Shown here in pieces: positions 12,049-24,250 of a DNA stretch of 64,000 nucleotides; position 1 is the stretch's first letter; every line of letters starts with the position of its first letter. The notes beneath the pieces were generated by a model that saw nothing but the letters and a program-made list of their open reading frames with translations, was not told the origin of the DNA and did not search any database. The DNA lies in NCBI GenBank assembly GCA_963281155.1, contig CAUJLY010000004.1, forward strand, positions 3,844,001 through 3,908,000. Reading direction: 5' to 3'. A program made the translations under genes and the position numbers. The stretch is from Rhabditophanes sp. KR3021. Lineage: Eukaryota; Nematoda; Chromadorea; Rhabditida; Alloionematidae.

Positions 12049-13570
12049 TCAAAGTTCTTTCTTTGAATTATTGCATTTTAATTTGTCCACACAAATTTCC
12101 TTTTTCAAATCTTTATTATTATAAATACTTCCGATAAACGCTTCTTCAAATTCTTCCAAAATACTTTCACAATACAGTTTAAGTTGTGATGATTCAATGC
12201 CAGGAGCGTCCCATAATTCCTCTGGTATCTCCAAATTAATCTAAAAAGTATAACATCCTTTCATAAATATCAAATATTTCATTTACTCTACTTCTTCTGT
12301 TCATTTATTAGACATTTTCATCAATTAGAATGAATTTATACTTAGTTATTGTTCATATTTACGGTACCACATAAAAGGTCTAACAAGGCACAAACATAAT
12401 ACTATTAGATTAGCATTAACCGTGATATTTATAAAGTGGAGTTAATTCTTCTTCTTATATCAATTATCTAATCATAATACAACAAAGGTCCATCTTAATT
12501 GCATTTGTACATAAAAACTAGACAATGTCAATCTTTTACAAACTCAACTTCTTGATTCAATTTTGAAAATGAACAAAATATTTTATAAAGACAACACTAA
12601 ATCAAATAATAAGAAGGGCTCACAAAAATGACTAAAAGTAACAACTGAAAAAAACTTTTTAACCAACTAACTACAAAACTTAACCAACTGACTACAAATA
12701 AAACTTTTTAACCAACCAACTAAATAAGTAAGTATAATAAAATAAATTGTATGTATCCAAATTAAGTCATAAATATATCTATTATTCATCTATGTATAAA
12801 CGTAATTTATAAAGTGTTTGGTTAAAAAATATAATAATAATGATCAATTTGATAGAACCAATTATGATAGATATGGTTCAACTGGTTGTGATTCATACCA
12901 TCATTATATACTAATTTAGAAGAGAGACCTTTAGTTGAGTGGTTCATTCGGGTTAGGCAGTCAAATGATATTTAAAAAAATTGATAAATAAGGCAATGTA
13001 TTGTGGTTTGTTGTGGCGGAATAATTATCTACCTACATTGTATATAACAACCATATTGCAAACACACGACTATCTACAGTTTGCAGTTAAACCTTATGTT
13101 GGGGATGTTTCAGTATATATCAATTATGTTATCTAATAGTTAAATTTACATCAATATACTTACTTTTACTCCTTTATCACGCATACTTTTTAATTGCAAC
13201 ATGGCATCTGTGGTACCTTTGACGAATCTATTCAAATCTTGTTTAGAAGAATCTATACGATATTTGATCATAATTGCACAAACTCTTTCTCCAACGTCCA
13301 TTACAACTTGCTCTGCTTTGTCAATTGTCTAAATGCCAATGATAAATAAATTCGGTGGGGGAGGATTAATGTGCTATCTTAAATCGTATACTAACTTAAA
13401 TGTCATAATAAACTTACATCCACAGACAAAGGCAATTTGATTTGAGCAAGTTCAGCATTAAACTCAGATATCATTAATATACAACTTTCACATTTCGATG
13501 GCAATGTGGTTCCATTAACCACATTAACCAAAATTAAAAAAATTGCTAATAAAAGAGTTTTGCTGATCAT
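12049..13570 (-). CDS. Canopy (CNPY) family ER saposin-like protein
   Basis: Three minus-strand exons (13570-13418, 13328-13164, 12240-12049), all phase 0, encode 169 residues. A signal peptide (MISKTLLLAIFLILVNVVNG) precedes the Canopy core. C-x-x-C (KCESC) opens it, ERVCAIMIKYRID follows, and the diagnostic block is KGVK then IPEELWDAPG and CESILEEFEEAF, ending with paired cysteines near the C terminus. Canopy proteins are small luminal ER chaperones with a saposin-like disulphide fold. The tail ends in KKEL, a KDEL-like retrieval signal, consistent with ER residence. Intron 2 is unusually long for this locus (923 nt) and holds a tandem repeat. The gene is last in a leftward run behind LIG1 and MED31. 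Confidence 0.88.
12651..12722. repeat. Imperfect tandem repeat in Canopy intron 2
   Basis: Three partial copies of AACTTTTTAACCAACTAACT plus ACAAA in the 923-nt intron. It may explain the expansion of this intron against the 40-50 nt norm. Confidence 0.5.
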
Positions 13571-13827
13571 AATAAGTAGCAGATCGGAAAATTATGATAA
13601 AAAATATAATAACTTCAAGTTATGAGTCTAAAGTTGAATTATATATCGAAATAATAGCTTTAAATAATGTATCTAAATAATAGTTTAAATGAGCCATTAT
13701 TAATGTTATTAGCAGTAGAATAAAATAGATACATCAGAAGATAACCGTTGATAATATATTTATGGGAACGTTTTATAAAAGAATTTTAAATTTGGATTTT
13801 ATTTAAATAAGAAACATATATTGGTTG

Positions 13828-14566
13828 TCATTCAAGACGCTTCTTTTTTGAACTTGAACTTTCAGGAACAAAGTCGAATGGCAACTTATCGTTTTTAGTT
13901 ATTTCGGAAGTGATTTCTGCAGAGGAAATGTTTTCATCGTAATCGACATTAACTTGTGTCTCGACAACATTATTCTCATCTTGGTTAAACATTACCTTCC
14001 ACATATCGGCTAGCTTTTCTTTTTTGGCCAATTCGAACTCAACATCGTTCCAAAAATCAGGGCTAATGTCATCAGACGAGTTACCTTCTTTTTTATCGGT
14101 TTCCTCTTCAGTTTTGACAGTCTATAAGTTGTTTGTTTAGCAAGCAAGCAAACAAAAACTTACACTAAGTTGATTTCTTCTCCTATAATACCATTGCCAT
14201 TGTAACATTTGTTGCACTTCGATGAATTTGGCATTATTAGAGGATGCAATTGCCTCGCGATACTCTTTATGTTGGAGACAATCAAGAATGAAAAGACAAT
14301 GGGGATATTTTATGGTTTTGGCATATTCAGGTCTTTTGAAATATTGCAAGTATTTCAAATAGTTCACAAAGGCTTCGTCTCTAAAAAATCCTCGTTGAGC
14401 CAAATCTTAAAATAAAACAATAATCAGTTTTGCCAATATTAAATTTACAATTGCAATAATGGGGATTCGCCAAAGCTTGTACAAATTCATTCTCTGATTC
14501 AAAGCGTCTTTGCTCTCGTTCATCACTGACTTGTCCAGTCGAAGCCCACTTGGCAGTACTATCCAT
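13828..14566 (-). CDS. MED31: Mediator complex subunit MED31 (SOH1)
   Basis: Exons 14566-14449, 14405-14164 and 14121-13828 encode 217 residues. The conserved MED31 domain covers residues about 15-110: RRFESENEFVQALANPHY, then NYLAQRGFFRDEAFVNYL, KYLQYFKRPEYAKTIKYP, and a closing block around KFIEVQQMLQWQWYYRRR. This matches the small helical Mediator middle-module subunit that bridges activators and RNA polymerase II. The third exon adds an acidic tail of about 97 residues ending in a basic KKKRLE, absent from the short vertebrate protein. The ATG is 115 bp behind the LIG1 stop and 4 bp after a TTTAG acceptor, so it looks like a downstream operon gene. Confidence 0.95.
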
Positions 14567-14681
14567 CGTCTAAATTGTGAATAAATATTTTTAATAAATG
14601 ATGCAGTATATTAACGTCAAACGTAAGTAAATATTCAAATAAATGTATTTGAGAGACCAGAACATTTATTAAATAAATAAG
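14567..14681 (-). promoter_or_regulatory. Intercistronic region LIG1-MED31 with trans-splice acceptor
   Basis: Only 115 bp separate the LIG1 stop from the MED31 ATG. On the minus strand the gap ends ATTCACAATTTAG immediately before ACG-ATG, a consensus nematode acceptor with no matching upstream donor. This is the layout of an SL2-type operon junction. Confidence 0.6.
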
Positions 14682-17600
14682 CTAATAAAAATCGTCTTCA
14701 TCAACCACAGGAACTTCAATTTCATCACTCTTAATTAATTCCTGATTATTGTACATTTCGGCGACTTGCACAGATGTCGTGGCTTGGTCAGGCTTTTTAT
14801 CATCACGAAGGCGAAGATAACGTGGGAAGCGAAGAGATATCCCTTTGTCGGTATCAACTATGCCAACTGCAGCAAAATGACGGGGAGAAATACTGAGATC
14901 AGCAGCTTTGACTTCCCAGACAAATTCAGCTTCAAACCAAACATCGGGCACCAAAGAAGAATCATATTGGTAGTAGGCTGGGGCTTTATCAATAATGACT
15001 GCTTCGAGATAATCTCTTTGTGTTTTTAGGTCGTCATCTTTAAATCCAGTACCGATTTTGCAGATCGTTTGATATCTTTCACTTTCGGCGTCATAACAAG
15101 CCAACAAATATCCTCCATAAACACCAGTACGCTTCCCCCCTCCGTGGTACCCGCCAACTACTACTAAATCCAAAGTATCCCCGACTCCATCAAGATAATC
15201 CTTCTTCAATTTGAGCCAATTGTGGGAACGTTTAGCGATTTCATAGGTCGCCTTATCATCCAACGTCTTAACCATCAAGCCTTCACATTTCCCTTTAATA
15301 GCTTCATCCAAGAAGAGACCGATTTCCTCAATGTCTGAGGTGTCTTTAGCTGTAGCGAATTGAAATACACCCTCAACTTCAGTGAAGTTTTCACGAAGTA
15401 AATTTCTTCTTTCCCGATAAGTACGAGTGACCAAAGATTCTCCATTAAGATACAAGAGATCAAAAAAGAATACACAGACAATTACTTTGATCTCAGCACT
15501 TTCGACATTCTAAACAAATATATTAATACAGCAGTATAATGGTCTTCTTACCTTTCTTTTTCTAGTACTCAATTCTTGGAAGGGAAGGATAGTTTTAGCA
15601 ACCGGGTCATACGCTACTACTTCTCCATCAGAAACGAAATCAGCCATTTGACTGGAAATGCATTGAGACAGTTTTTGTATGATGTCAGGATACTTAGTTG
15701 TATTGTCTTCTTGATTTCTACTAAATATTTTGATTCCATCGGCTGTTTTATGAATTTGGCACCTCTCTCCGTCATACTTCCATTCACATGCAAATTCCGA
15801 TTTGTCAAATCGCTTAAAAACCTCATCAACACTCTTTGCTGCGTGGGCTAACATAGGACGCAAGGGAATGCCTGGAGTAAGTTTGCATTTTGTTGTCAAT
15901 GCTTCAATCCCATATTCCATAGCAATATCAACAATCTTTTGATAATTGGGGCACTCGCAGAAAGTAGTTTTCAATATAAGTGCGTTGTGAGCCATTTTTT
16001 CTTTTAAGTCATCTTCTTTAAGCTTTTTTGTTCCTTCAAGACTTACACTTGTAAAAGCATTGGCAAGCCCAGCTAAAACTGAGTTCTCACCAACATTAAT
16101 GCGTAATTTTCCAGATAAGAAGCGAACCATATACCTCGTTTCTGCATCTTTGCAAGCTACCAACAATCCTTTGATTAGTTTGTGTTTTGTGATCATGGAC
16201 TGAAACAAATAATATACTTAATATCAAACAAACATACGTCTCTTCCTGTTGAATTAGCGATTTTTTTCAGTTTTTCATAAACAGCCTCTACAGTTAGTGG
16301 TGCTGATTGAAACAAAGTTTTTTGATTGGACCTGCTTTCTTGAGCAACAATACCCAAATCTCCTTTCACTTTCAGATCTTCTCTAATCTTGTCAGGCTTT
16401 CTTCCAAAGGATTCGCCAATTGCTTTGATTATGCCTGAAAATGAGATATAATTTAGAAGAAGTTTTATCGCTAAGTTGATATTCAGTTGTTTCACTCATT
16501 TAATTTAATTGGTTTAAGCTTTTTGAATATTAAACTTAACTAACCTTCTAGTCCATATTTTACATTTTCCCTATCTTAATCTAGCTATATGTCTTTCAGT
16601 TGAACAAGGTCTCAAATTTATTTGGATGCTTTCTGAAACTATTTAGTGAATTTGGCATTTTTAACGATTCGATGATTATCTTTCACTTCAGCTATTTTAA
16701 CAACTTCACCATTTGAAGTTATAAAAAAATCACGGTAATTGAAGACAATCAATGTTGCAAACTCTACTTCCACTTATCGTCATGCCTAGCCAAGATAACT
16801 ACATTTAAATCTGAATTTATTGCCAAGTTAAATAACCATAGAAATGCTATAGATTATTTTCCGTTACCAGAAGTATTTCCTAATTATTGATAACACTACA
16901 ACATAGGAAATTAAACTAGACTTAAAGCCGTTCAAATACTTCAAACGTCACTGAAATTGTTCCGATGATAGTCCATATCTGCTTATGTTTATAGTAAACG
17001 ACATCTTAGTTGGGAACACATTTCAGGTGCGTTGTTTAAAACCAATGAAGGTATATAAGGAAGATAATATTTGTCACACATTTTGATGCTTACTCATTTA
17101 AATACTAAAAAGAGTTTGCGGTAAGATGCATGTGAAGTACAAGCCTAAAAAGAAGTTGTGTATTGACTATGGAGTGTTTTTCGCGAACTATGATTAACAG
17201 TACATGTGAAGCTATTCAAACTAAAAGAAAGCAATGAGGAAAAATACTACTAGGATGGATGCGGATGAATTGTTCAAATGCTTAGTTAGGAATACAATGA
17301 GTCTTGTTGCTAAGTTAATGAGTATTTATTTCTCAAATTTGTAGACGGAAAATAATAGGTCGAGGTTGGTGTTACGATGAGAAATTCATGTTTTATAGAT
17401 TTCACTTACATCTTCGTGTTCTAAGAAATACAAAAACAGGTAAAGAAACAAAAATTTTGACAGAAAAGAATTGAAAATGCACCATGTAGCTCTGAAAACT
17501 TCCAGTCTATGGAGAAAAATTGCGCAAAATTTGGAATATCTTTCCATGGAAAGTTTAAGCGGACAATTGCTAATTGCGAGCATGGAAAGTATTTCATCCT

Positions 17601-18091
17601 TGAAGATTACTTATTAAATTCTCTAAATGCGTGTAAGATCTTTCACCTCTTGATTGAAGTCACATTTAAGCTCAAAGTTTTTGAATAACCTAGTTTTGCT
17701 GTATCTTTTTGGTGTCTAACAAATTTTAACCCAATCTACACGTGTGTTCTATTTTATGACTTAATATTTTTTGATTAGACTACTTATGTTAGCCTATTTT
17801 TACATTTTTGCTAGGATATGTTTAGTGTTTAGGGGACGGTGGTTTACCTGCTTCGGAGATCCCAAGTTCAAGTCCTTCATAGGCAGGACCCAATTGTCCA
17901 GAACATAAATGTACTGCAGCAGACAACTCTTTTGGGGACAATTTGATTGTGCTTACAAAAAAGGATGATAAGATTCTTATCTTTTCCAAACGAGAGCTAG
18001 TGTTTTCGATGCTCTCTAACGTTTTTGATAATGCCATGTAGGGAATCTTACCACCTTCTACCCATTTGGTGGACGAAACTATTTGGTCCAT
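14682..18091 (-). CDS. LIG1: DNA ligase I (ATP-dependent), short N terminus
   Basis: Four exons (18091-17848, 16434-16238, 16199-15552, 15509-14682) encode 638 residues. The DNA-binding domain runs from [15 protein letters not shown] to about [13 protein letters not shown]... within residues 10-200. The adenylation domain holds motif I with the nucleotide-accepting lysine ([13 protein letters not shown]), [17 protein letters not shown] and [10 protein letters not shown]. The OB-fold ends at [10 protein letters not shown] and a short acidic tail, DEDDFY. It seals nicks between Okazaki fragments and in repair. The model starts at the first ATG (MDQIVSS). The frame is open back to about 18136 and beyond but with no ATG, so the usual long N-terminal region with the PCNA-binding box is missing or on an unseen exon. 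Intron 1 is 1.41 kb, against about 40 nt for the others. Confidence 0.95.
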
Positions 18092-18573
18092 TTTTAGTAT
18101 CGAATTATTACTGTTGCTTATATTTTTAGTTGGCAAGTAGCGTCCAATATAAATAAATGCGAATTTCGATAGGGAATAAATATTTCTAGCCAGATCTAGC
18201 TTTTTACACGATATTATACTATGTTTTAGTATCTAGCAATAAAAATAATGCGCGGCTTGTCTTGTTTGAATGTTTGGAATGACGACGGCACTAACATTAT
18301 CTCATAGCGAAAATAATGCTATCCTTTCGTTGAATAAAGGTTTGATGAACACATTTTTGGAACGTAGTTCAAGATTACCACTTATTAACTTTATTTTTTA
18401 ATCATCCGTCATTATATGGTGATTTTTGTGTTGCTATTATTTTATGCTTATGTGTTACTATTGTTTTATGCTCATGTGTTACTATTGTCTCATGCTCATG
18501 TGTCCCGATTATTTCTTAATTTATGTTTTCTATTTGTTAATGATTTTACTATGCTTTAGAGCAACTAACAATA
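18092..18573. promoter_or_regulatory. Divergent promoter between LIG1 and CAND1
   Basis: Fewer than 500 bp separate the LIG1 and CAND1 start codons, which point away from each other, so both must be driven from here. The CAND1 side ends in CTATGCTTTAG at about 18549-18559, followed 14 bp later by the ATG, a likely trans-splice acceptor. A 24-bp tandem repeat fills part of the gap. No clear TATA box was seen. Confidence 0.55.
18427..18518. repeat. 24-bp tandem repeat in the divergent promoter
   Basis: Units at 18427, 18451, 18475 and a partial one at 18499, each of the form TGTGTTACTATTGTTTTATG plus CTCA. The first three are exactly 24 bp with a few substitutions. Confidence 0.85.
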
Positions 18574-21500
18574 ATGAATGTTAATGCTGTTCATGTCAAG
18601 TATAATGTCACTGCATTGTTGGAAAAGATAACTCATGGAGACAAGGACTTGCGTTTTATGGCACTCAATGACTTGCTTACTCACGTTCCTACCATGGTTT
18701 CCATCGACGAAACCACCATTAGAAGAATGTCAGAGAAAGCATTGGTTGGGATCTTGGATACCAACGGAGAGGTTCAAAATTTGAGTGTAAAGTTCATAGT
18801 GATGCTAATTAAAAAAGCCAGTCCTTACCGTTCTCTTCTTCAATCTATCTTCGCTGATTTGGTTGTGAAAATCTTCAGTGAGGAGGAGAAGATATGCGGA
18901 GCAGCTTGTGTAACCCTGAAAGGAGTTATTGAAGAAACTACTTCCTCCAATTACACTGAAAACGAAAAAGAAGTAACTATTAGTTGTGTGAATGAGTTGA
19001 TCAGATTTATGCAAACCAGCAATCCAGGCGCTACTCAAATCAGCAAGTTCGATGTTTTTGACATAATTTTGTCGATCCTCTATAGATACAATTCCTTTTT
19101 GACGTCCAAACACGACACTTTGCTTGCTCTTTTCTTTGAATTATTGAAAGGAGGAAAATTAACTTTACGCAAGAGAGCTATTAATGGAATCAGTTTAATC
19201 GGTGGCTGTCTTTCAAAGGAAAAATATGAAGAGATCATGAAAGTGTTGTCTGAATGCCTCGTTAATGCCAATGAACCAGAAAACACTCGTGTTTACATTA
19301 TGACTGTTATTGGCGTTTGTAAAAACACTCCCAAATTATTTGGTTTGTATGCTGAATCTGTAAGTTAATGCCCCTCCATCTTTTATTATTTCACTTTAGT
19401 TCCTTCAACAATTATGGAATATGAAAGAGAAATACACTGAGGATGATGAGTTCACTGAGACTATTTTATTGGTAAGCTTTATTGAGCGAATTTGCTGTTG
19501 GTTACTTTATCATTTTTAGGCCTTTGAAAGTCTAATTCTTTATTCTCACAAAAATATCCAAAACTACATCGAAGATATCGGAAAATTATGTGCGACCCAT
19601 ATCACACACGATCCATTTTATCATTGTGATTCGGATTCTGACGATTTAATGGAAACCGGTATGTTTAGTTTAAACAAAGAACCTTTTATGTTAGTTTCTA
19701 ATTTAGATAATGACTCCAACAACAGCGAATCTGATGTCGACGATTCTGACGACGAAGATTCATCTTGGAAAGTTAGAAGAGCTGCCGTAAAATGTATCTT
19801 TGCCATTTGCAACGTCCAAAAGAATAAATTCTCGACAGTCTTAAACAATTACTTGCCAATTCTTGTAGGAAGAATTAAGGAAAGGGAGGAAATGATAAAA
19901 ATTGAACTACTCCAAGCTATTCAAAGTATTATCACTAACACTCGCCAATTTTTGCCAAGAGACCTTGCATTGAAGAAATGTTCGGGGGTTTCGAATTTCA
20001 AAAACAACTATCAAATTAACAAAGCCATCTTGAGGCCAAGTCAAATTGAGATAGTTAATTCTTTGAAACAACAGACCCTTTCTTTGTTGTCTCCAGTGAT
20101 GAAAGCAATGAAATTCAAAAGTTCCAAAGTTAAGCAATGCTGCTTTTCTTTATTGCGTACAATTTGCATAAATTATCCCGGCTTCTTATGCGACCAAATG
20201 GATGAATATATCATCGTTGGTATCAGTATTTTGAATGATAAGAACACTGACGTTATCTTGAGATTGGATGTTTTGTCATTTATGTATGCTCTCTTGCAAA
20301 ACAATCCGATTGAAAGTTCCAAGGGTATGATTCAAACAATCGTTGACACCTTGATCAAGATTCAATGTGATGGATATTACAAGGCAATTTTCGAAACTGT
20401 GAAAACCATTTCAGCAGTAATTGAAATTCTTGGAATCCATCGCAATGAAGTCCAACAACTTCCTAACGATCTTAAAAGTGTAGTTTGTAAGATGGGCGAT
20501 TATTTATACAGTTTGCTGACTATCGCAAGAGCTGATCAAGAAGTTAAGGAGATTTGCTACAAGTCATGTGGGACGATGGTTGCTTCTTTTAGCGATGTAA
20601 TCGGTGAAAAAACAAAAGACTTTTTGGAGGCTTTTGTTTCTGGATTGGGAAATGACATTCACAATATCCCAATCTTGCAAGCATTTACGATTATTGTCAA
20701 CTCGCCACAAAAGATTGATATGATTCCATCTCTTCAAAAGACTTTAATTCACATTGCCGCCTATTTAAAGCAGAGTAATCGTAATCTCAAGATTGCTTCA
20801 TTGAATTTCCTTATTCCACTGGCTATTAGATTCAAGAACAACGGCATGCAAGGACAGGGACTTATTGACGTTGTTCGGGAAAGTCCATCTTTAATCTTGG
20901 ATAATGACTTTTTGATTTCTAGACTCGCTTTGAAATTTATGATTGGTAAGTTAGCAATCCAAAAAAATTAAATAATTAAAAGTTTTTAACAGCCAACAAA
21001 ATTTTAACATTCATACTAGCTTTTTAACATCCACAATATCTTTTAAAACACACAGTATTTTTAACAACCGAAAATTGTGTAACATTCACAATTTCCTCAT
21101 GATTTAATATTTTAAATTTCAGAAATAATTTCTTACTATCCTGATCAAATCTCTGATGGAATCGAAAAAATCTTGGACGCTTTCATCCAAAAGACCAAAT
21201 CCCCTCTTTTGCAAGGTCAAACACTTCATGCCGCTCTCAATTTGTTGTCTGCTATTATCAAGGCGCCACTTGCCAACAAGCCAAATACCGAAGAGTTGTT
21301 AAATCGCATTACTGAGTCGGTTTATCAGAACAATGAACTCCACAAACAGTGCATTTCTTCTATTTCCAAATGTGTTTCCATTATTGTCCCTCTTTTTGGA
21401 AATAAAACGAAGGCCATTGAAATCACAAAGCATTACGCAGCTCAATTTGTAAACCCACATACTAAACCCCAAGTTGCTCAATTTAACATTTTGGCTCTTG

Positions 21501-22796
21501 GAGAAATTGGAAAAATTTATCCTGAGATCTTTGACGACTCCTCAAATTCTCTCAAACCAGAATTGCTTATTATGAGTGCATTTGAAAATGAACATGATGA
21601 TATCAAAAATGCCGCTGCCTTTGCTTTAGGAAACTTCATTTTGGGAAATATCCATGGTTACTTGCCCTTCTTATTCAAGAAACTTGAAGAAAATAATAGA
21701 AAACAATATTTATTATTGCATGCCTTGAAGGAAGTTATTACAAGCAAGAACTTGTCACCAGAAGCCATCAGTATGTTTGAAAAGGAAATTCCTTCTATCT
21801 GGGATGTTTTACGACATCACGCTGTTTGCAAAGAAGAAGGAACACGTAATGTTGTCGCTGAATGTATGGGAAGACTTGTTGTCACAAAGCCATCTATTTA
21901 CATGAACGTCCTTTCAGAGATGTGCGACGACGATTCTGTAGAAGTGACCGTTACAGCCATGTCAACAATTAGATATATGCTATCCGTGAATTGCACAAAT
22001 ATTGATCATTTCATTGCTACACCATTGAAAAACGTATTGTTCAAAATCTCAAACCCAAATTTGTTGATTAAGAAAAATGCAGTTTTAACATTCAACTCTG
22101 CCATCACCAACAAGTCTTACCTTGTCAAATCTTACTTGGGTGATTTGTTAGAATTTCTTTACGCAGAAACTGACGTAAAGCAAGAACATATCAAGATTGT
22201 CAACATGGGTCCTTTCAAGCATGTCATAGATCAATGCATTGATATTAGAAAGGCAACATTTGAATGGTAAGTTATTTTGATTTACTATTTGTATCTAATC
22301 CATCCATTTTAGTATGTATACCCTTGCCACTCATTGTATTGATGAAATTAATGTTAATGACTTCTTGGTCCACTTTGAGAAAGGTTTGGCCGATGACTAC
22401 GACATTAAAATGCTTTCATATTTGATGGTTTCAAGATTCATCAACATTTGTCCAACTGATTTGACTGAACGTGTTGACGGTATTGCTGCAAAACTCAAAA
22501 TTGAAATTCAGGCTAAGACAAAAGACACTTGTACCGATTCTGAGTTTATGAAGGCGGAGGAACTTAAGAAATGTGCCATGAAAGTTATTTTAGCTCTTCG
22601 TCATGGTGTTGACTTGGAATCTAATGCTAAAATATGCGAATTAGAAGAAATTATTGCCGGTGATGAAAAATTAAGAAAGCTGTACAGCAAAATTAAGGAA
22701 GAAGCTGTTAATTATAGATATGCCGTTATCAATAGCTCTTCCCATAATGAGTATGGCATGGACTATAACATGGGTGATTCGATGGAAACTGACTAG
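18574..22796 (+). CDS. CAND1: CAND1, cullin-associated NEDD8-dissociated protein
   Basis: Five exons (18574-19359, 19400-19471, 19520-20945, 21123-22266, 22313-22796) give 1303 residues, close to the roughly 1230 of the human protein. The N terminus has the CAND1 pattern LLEKITHGDKDLRFMALNDL and NGEVQNLSVKFIVMLIKKAS. The whole chain is HEAT-repeat-like helices, with an acidic Asp/Ser tract near residue 335-350 at the place of the human acidic insert. The C terminus carries FEC-MYTLATHCIDEI and LKKCAMKVILALRHG. CAND1 wraps around un-neddylated cullins and exchanges substrate receptors of SCF-type ubiquitin ligases. Intron 3 (177 nt) is longer than its neighbours and made of repeated TTTTAACA motifs. 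The stop is 148 bp before the next start on the same strand. Confidence 0.95.
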
Positions 22797-22944
22797 GCCT
22801 CCATATATTATTTTAAACATCATATTTTTTATCTAAATTAAATCCTTAACTTAATTCTGACGTAATTTGTCCATTAAAAGGTTTCAACCCCTATATTATT
22901 TTTAATAACCTCACTGTGCACGTAATAACCTTTTCTTTCTTAGA
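22797..22944 (+). promoter_or_regulatory. Intercistronic region CAND1-ABHD12 with trans-splice acceptor
   Basis: A gap of 148 bp that ends ACCTTTTCTTTCTTAG one base before the ABHD12 ATG. This strong polypyrimidine-plus-TTAG acceptor has no upstream donor in the gap, as expected for spliced-leader addition inside an operon. Confidence 0.6.
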
Positions 22945-24076
22945 ATGTCAAAATCTTCTCTATTTAGGTAAGGCGGTATTATTAAAATGTTGTAATACAA
23001 CTGTTTTAGATCCATTTTAGTAAAAACTGCTCAGTTTTTCCTGGCCCCGATAATAATATGCTATATTGTATTTCCTTTGCTGTTTTTGATATTTCCATAT
23101 TTCATGCAACACATCATATTTCTAAATTTTGGTAAGAGTACAAAAGTAACTAAATAATATTTGTTTAGTTAATAATCCATTTACTCAATATTCCAATTTG
23201 GAGCTCCATGGAGTGGAATCAGTGGGACGAAATTTTTATCTAACTCAAGAGGGAAACATCAAAATTGGAGCCTGGCATATTTTACCAAAAAGCTTATCGA
23301 AAAAGCATCAAAACGAGGATTTAACTAAATTTGATTTTGAAAAACTTTTAAATTCTGGGAACAAAAATATTATCTTATATATCCACGGAAACACCTTTTC
23401 ACGATCATCTCCCCATCGCGTTGCATTGTACAATTTATTATCAGAACTGGACTACCACATAGTTGCAATTGACGTAAGAGGTTATGGAGATTCTGAGGGC
23501 AGACCAACCGAAAAAGGAGTTGTAGCAGATACTTTGCTATTTTACAAGTATTTAATAGATTTGGCTCCAAACAGAGTTTATTTCTGGGGACATTCATTAG
23601 GTAACGGGTTGCCCTGAGTTCATACAAATTAATATCTCACATTCTTAGGAACCGGCATATCGTTGGCCAGTCTGAGCGAAGCAACGAAACTAAACCTTCC
23701 TGCTCCACAAGGATTAATTTTGGAAAGTCCATTCAATTGCTTAAGAGATGTTGTATTGTCTCATCCTTTCTCTAAGCCATTTAGATGGATCCCTTATATT
23801 GAATATATAATTGTTGATTCGTTAAAGTCAAGTGGATTAGTATTCGATTCCGATATATCCATCACACACTTGACATGCCCAATTCTGATTATCCATGCAG
23901 AAGACGATCATGTCATCCCATCTACATTGGGAGAACAACTGTATTTGGCCGCAAAAGATGCCGGAAAAGATGTTAAATTTCATTTGTTTCAAGCATCACA
24001 CGAGTTCAGGCATAAACATATTCATAGATCAAATTTATTACCACAACTGGTTAAGACCTTTATTGAAAAAAATTAA
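22945..24076 (+). CDS. ABHD12: ABHD12-type lysophosphatidylserine/monoacylglycerol lipase
   Basis: Exons 22945-22967, 23010-23131, 23169-23600 and 23649-24076 give 334 residues. A membrane segment lies near residues 15-45 (FFLAPIIICYIVFPLLFLIF). The alpha/beta hydrolase domain follows: oxyanion block ILYIHGNTFSRSSPHRV, DVRGYGDSEG, nucleophile elbow GHSLGTG (split by the last intron), then ESPFNCLRDVVLSHPFS, the acid in HAEDDHVIP and the histidine in RHKHIHRSNLLP. All three triad residues are present. Family members are integral ER-membrane serine hydrolases with a luminal active site that degrade lysophosphatidylserine. At about 334 residues it is a little shorter than the human protein, mainly at the N terminus. 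It probably shares an operon with CAND1. Confidence 0.93.
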
Positions 24077-24250
24077 ACCCACTACTTGAATATTAAAATT
24101 TTAAATGACTTTTCATTAATTAGATTATGTATGTTAGTTTTCAACAAATTTTACAAGAGAAGTGTATTTGCATATATTAATTGATGATTTCTCTTTCAAT
24201 TAGTATTAAATAAATCATACTTCTATACTTTGTCATTATTTTTTATTTTG

